Below are positions 60,906 to 64,000 of a stretch of 64,000 nt of DNA, piece by piece; the first letter of the stretch is position 1; every line of letters starts with the position of its first letter. The DNA is from Nematostella vectensis (taxonomy: Eukaryota; Cnidaria; Anthozoa; Actiniaria; Edwardsiidae). The notes beneath the pieces are model-generated. The model was not told the DNA's origin, did not search any database, and worked only from the letters and a program-made list of their open reading frames with translations. The stretch spans positions 1,054,001 through 1,118,000 of the forward strand of contig NC_064045.1 in NCBI RefSeq assembly GCF_932526225.1, given 5' to 3'. The position numbers were made by a program, and so were the translations under genes.

Positions 60906-61835
60906 TTAAAAATGCATACCGCTAGTTTTGCCGCTGTTAATTTATCATATACCATTGTCTGGTCTCGCAAATAAATAATAAGAGATACATTATATATTTC
61001 AATATATACAGAAATACTTTATATGTTAATATAATATAAGAGTCTCCAGAGGGACTTTGAAGGCTGTTCCAAAACTGTGCTTATTATACATGTACGACCT
61101 ACTTTGGGTTTAGAAGTTTGTGAGAAGTCATTGAATATCTTATTCGGTTTTGATTCTCTGGTTACTGACAAGTCCTGGTGCAGGTGCCAATGGCCAGATT
61201 AGAAGAATTCTGGGCTCTTGTCAAAGTCGTATTCGTTTTTTTATTTTTCGGTGTATTGAATAGTCCACATAGTGTTCTTTGTTGAAGGGAAGTCTCAAAA
61301 CTTCTGGGTTGGACCGCATGTGGTACTTCTAAGAGCCTCTCGAGAGAACAAGCCTTATCTAGATTTTTTTGGTCCGTCCTGTCACGCCCAGGGCATGCAC
61401 AAACACGTGTGGGCACCAACCCCTATCACTTTTGTAATGGTCCTTCTTCCCTATCACAAGTCTGCTACTCATAACATTATGTGGTGTCATGGAGTAATGT
61501 ACTCTAACATGAGAGAGAAAGCGTCTTTTGTTTTAATTTTATATTGAAACCTGAGTCAACAGGTGTAAAGTGTATTAACACTAGCTTTACACCTGTAAAA
61601 TATCAGCAACTATCTGTGATAGAAGTGGCTGGCGTAAAGACAGCTTGGCTTGCTTGAATCTCTGCCTTGTATTTGGATAGAACTAGTTCTTTGATCTCGA
61701 ACGGGTAAAGGGGCCCATGCAGGTTATTTTTTTTCACGATATACACCTTATAATTATAATTGATGTCCATTGCAATCCCTGCTTCCTAAAGTTAGAGCCT
61801 AGTGCACCACTGGATCTCAATGGACTCCGAGAAAT
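60906..61835 (+). repeat. Monomer 67, front C, core P
   Basis: 930 bp, GAGTCA tail, GGATCTC end. Private CCATTGCAATC, a CpG-to-TpG change at 61771. ATA at frame start; open at 61269-61547. Confidence 0.95.
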
Positions 61836-62764
61836 TTAAAAATGCATACTGCTAGTTTTGCCGCTGTTAATTTAACGTATACCATTGTCTGGTCTTGAAA
61901 ATAAATAATAAGAGATACTTTATAAATTTCAATATATACAGAAATACTTTATATATAAATATAATATAAGAGTCGCCAGAGGGACTTTGAAGGCTTTTCC
62001 AAAAATGTGCTTATTATACATGTACGACCTACTTTGGGTTTAGAAGTTTGTGAGAAGTCATTGAATATCTTATTCGGTTTTGATTTATCTGGTGTACTGA
62101 CTAGTCCTGGTGCAGGTGCCAATGGCCAGATTAGAAGAGTTCTGGGCTCTTGTCAAAGTCGTATTCGTTTTTTATTTTTCGGTGTATTGAATAGTCCACA
62201 TGGTGTTCTTTGTTAAAGGGAAGTCTCAAAACTTCTGGGTTGGACTGCATATGGTACTTCTAAGAGCCTCTCGAGAGAACCAGCCTTATCTAGATTTTTT
62301 TGGTCCGTCCTGTCACGCCCAGGGCACGCACAAACACGTGTGGGCCCCACCCACCATCACTTTTGTAATGGTCCCTCTTCCTTATCACAAGTCTGGTACT
62401 CTTAACATTATGTGGTGTCATGGAGTAATGTACTCTTACATGAGAGAGAAAGCGTCTTTTGTTTTAATTTTATATTGAAACCTGTGTCAACAGGTGTAAA
62501 GTGTATTAACACTAGCTTTACACCTATAAAATATCAACAACTATCTGTGATAGAAGTGGCTGGCGTAATGACAGCTTGGCTTGCTTGAATCTGTCTTGTA
62601 TTTGGCTAGAACTAGTTCTTTGATCTCGAACGGGTAAAGAGGCCCATGCAGGTTATTTTTTTTCACGATATACACCTTATAATTATAATTGATGTCCATC
62701 GCAATCCCTGCTTCCTAAAGTTAGAGCCTAGTGCACCACTGGAGTCCAATGGACTCCGAGAAAT
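61836..62764 (+). repeat. Monomer 68, front H, core G
   Basis: 929 bp, GTGTCA tail with CTGTCTTG but AAAGAGGCCC in place of AAAGGAGCCC. Upstream frame 62007-62216; main frame 62200-62478. Confidence 0.95.
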
Positions 62765-63656
62765 TTAAAAATGCATACTGCTAGTTTTGCCGCTGTTAAT
62801 TTATCATATACCATTGTCTGGTCTCGCAAATAAATAATAAGAGATACATTATATATTTCAATATATACAGAAATACTTTATATATTAATATAATATAAGA
62901 GTCTCCAGAGGGACTTTGAAGGCTGTTCCAAAACTGTGCTTGTTATACATGTACGACCTACTTTGGGTTTAGAAGTTTGTGAGAAGTCATTGAATATCTT
63001 ATTCGGTTTTGATTCTCTGGTTACTGACAAGTCCTGGTGCAGGTGCTAATGGCCAGATTAGAAGAGTTCTGGGCTCTTGTCAAAGTCGTATTCGTTTTTT
63101 TTTTTTTTTCTGTGTTTTGAATAGTCCACATGGTGTTCTTTGTTGAAGGGAAGTCTCAAAACTTCTGGGTTGGACCGCATGTGGTACTTCTAAGAGCCTC
63201 TCGAGAGAACAAGCCTTATCTAGATTTTTTTGGTCCGTCCTGTCACGCCCAGGGCATGCACAAACACGTGTGGGCACCAACCCCTATCACTTTTGTAATG
63301 GTCCTTCTTCCCTATCACAAGTCTGCTACTCATAACATTATGTGGTGTCATGGAGTAATGTACTCTAACATGAGAGAGAAAGCGTCTTTTGTTTTAATTT
63401 TATATTGAAACCTGTGTCAACAGGTGTAAAGTGTATTAACACTAGCTTTACACCTGTAAAATATCAGCAACTATCTGTGATAGAAGTGGCTGGCGTAATG
63501 ACAGCTTGGCTTGCTTGAATCTCGGGTAAAGGGGCCCATGCAGGTTATTTTTTTTCACGATATACACCTTATAATTATAATTGATGTCCATCGCAATCCC
63601 TGCTTCCTAAAGATAGAGCCTAGTGCACCACTGGAGTCCAATGGACTCCGTGAAAT
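62765..63656 (+). repeat. Monomer 69, front T, core P, short
   Basis: 892 bp. The only short unit with a P core. T15 tract and CTGTGTTTTG (shared only with unit 1). GTGCTTGTTATAC is private. Frame open with ATG at 63130-63408. AAAGATAGAGCC marker present. Confidence 0.96.
63095..63109. repeat. Longest T-tract, T15, in unit 69
   Basis: Fifteen T residues at the T-tract 1 position, the longest I found in the window. It is followed by CTGTGTTTTG, a variant otherwise seen only in unit 1. Confidence 0.85.
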
Positions 63657-64000
63657 TTAAAAATGCATACCGCTAGTTTTGCCGCTGTTAATTTATCATA
63701 TACCATTGTCTGGTCTCGCAAATAAATAATAAGAGATACATTATATATTTCAATATATACAGAAATACTTTATATGTTAATATAATATAAGAGTCTCCAG
63801 AGGGACTTTGAAGGCTGTTCCAAAACTGTGCTTATTATACATGTACGACCTACTTTGGGTTTAGAAGTTTGTGAGAAGTCATTGAATATCTTATTCGGTT
63901 TTGATTCTCTGGTTACTGACAAGTCCTGGTGCAGGTGCCAATGGCCAGATTAGAAGAATTCTGGGCTCTTGTCAAAGTCGTATTCGTTTTTTTATTTTTC
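63657..64000 (+). repeat. Monomer 70, front C, partial at window edge
   Basis: 344 bp. Front C, GGTTACTGACAAG and T7-A-T5 all match the P units that follow short units elsewhere, so its missing core is probably P. The array continues beyond the window. Confidence 0.93.

Larger units (their letters stand above)
1..64000 (+). repeat. Tandem satellite array, about 929-bp monomer
   Basis: The full window is head-to-tail copies of one monomer; the frame anchor (A)CATGGTGTTCTTTG or its ATA variant recurs every 924-933 bp, or 890-891 bp where the preceding unit carries a 40-bp deletion. Sixty-nine complete units and one partial unit are present, with no inversion and no foreign insertion, since no unit departs from these two size classes. 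Monomers differ at scattered diagnostic sites, two variable T-tracts and one recurrent deletion. Neither border is reached. A centromeric, pericentromeric or subtelomeric location is plausible but cannot be told from sequence alone. The satellite family is not recognised. Confidence 0.98.

Noticed and set aside
1-64000. CRISPR array
   Set aside because: The repeat unit is about 929 bp with no unique spacers between short repeats, unlike any CRISPR array.
1-64000. Concatemer from rolling-circle copying of a single small circle
   Set aside because: Successive monomers belong to different subtypes in an ordered, block-repeated pattern, which one circle copied repeatedly would not give. A circular origin followed by later exchange cannot be excluded.

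Overview
The whole 64-kb window is one uninterrupted tandem satellite-DNA array. I see no recognisable protein gene, rRNA, tRNA, CRISPR array, transposon or insertion sequence. It holds 69 complete head-to-tail monomers plus a partial one at the right edge, all in the same orientation. The first monomer begins at about base 1 and the last is cut at 64000, so both array borders lie outside the window. Full-length monomers are 924-933 bp and a deleted class is 889-892 bp. I placed monomer boundaries at the conserved TTAAAAAT (mostly TTAAAAATGCATAC or TTAAAAATTCATAC).

This looks like eukaryotic heterochromatin: a long, AT-rich, gene-free array with higher-order repeat (HOR) structure, as in centromeric, pericentromeric or subtelomeric satellites. 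I do not recognise the family or the species. Many monomer differences are C/T or G/A changes at CpG sites, which would fit a genome with CpG methylation.

Monomer labels used below. Front: T = CATACTGCTAG then TATCAT; C = CATACCGCTAG then TATCAT; N = TTCATACTG then AACAT; H = CATACTG then AACGT. Core (about 115-160 bases into the open frame): P = CACCAACCCCTATC; R = CGTGAGGGCACC; G = GGTACTCTTAAC; S = CCTCACCCCCCATC or close. Tail: GTGTCA or GAGTCA before the main inverted repeat; 'short' = a 40-bp deletion. Core order by unit, with * for short: 1-10 PPGPRPPRG(P/R); 11-20 RGGGSGSSGR; 21-30 SRRSS*PS*PGP; 31-40 PS*PSS*PSGPP; 41-50 S*PSS*PSGPRS; 51-60 S*PS*P(G/P)PS*PSS*; 61-69 PGPGPS*PGP*.

Layout. 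Bases 1-2784: three dissimilar monomers. About 2.8-11.1 kb: a roughly 2.78-kb three-monomer pattern. About 11.1-20.4 kb: mixed monomers with little long-range order. From about 20.4 kb: large, near-identical blocks. A nine-monomer block (27785-36075) is followed directly by a second copy (36076-44365). A roughly 12-kb stretch starting near 20.8 kb recurs near 44.7 kb at an offset of 23,939 bp, dropping to 23,011 bp because the later copy is one monomer shorter. A two-monomer block is duplicated at 56299-60016. The short monomers occur only from 22.3 kb onward.

Each monomer carries a 91-92-codon open frame on the + strand with overlapping minus-strand frames. About half of the copies have ATA in place of its ATG, four are broken, and most differences between copies change the amino acid. 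I therefore treat it as a non-coding or fossil frame. The notable content is the array's architecture and the dense palindromes within each monomer.
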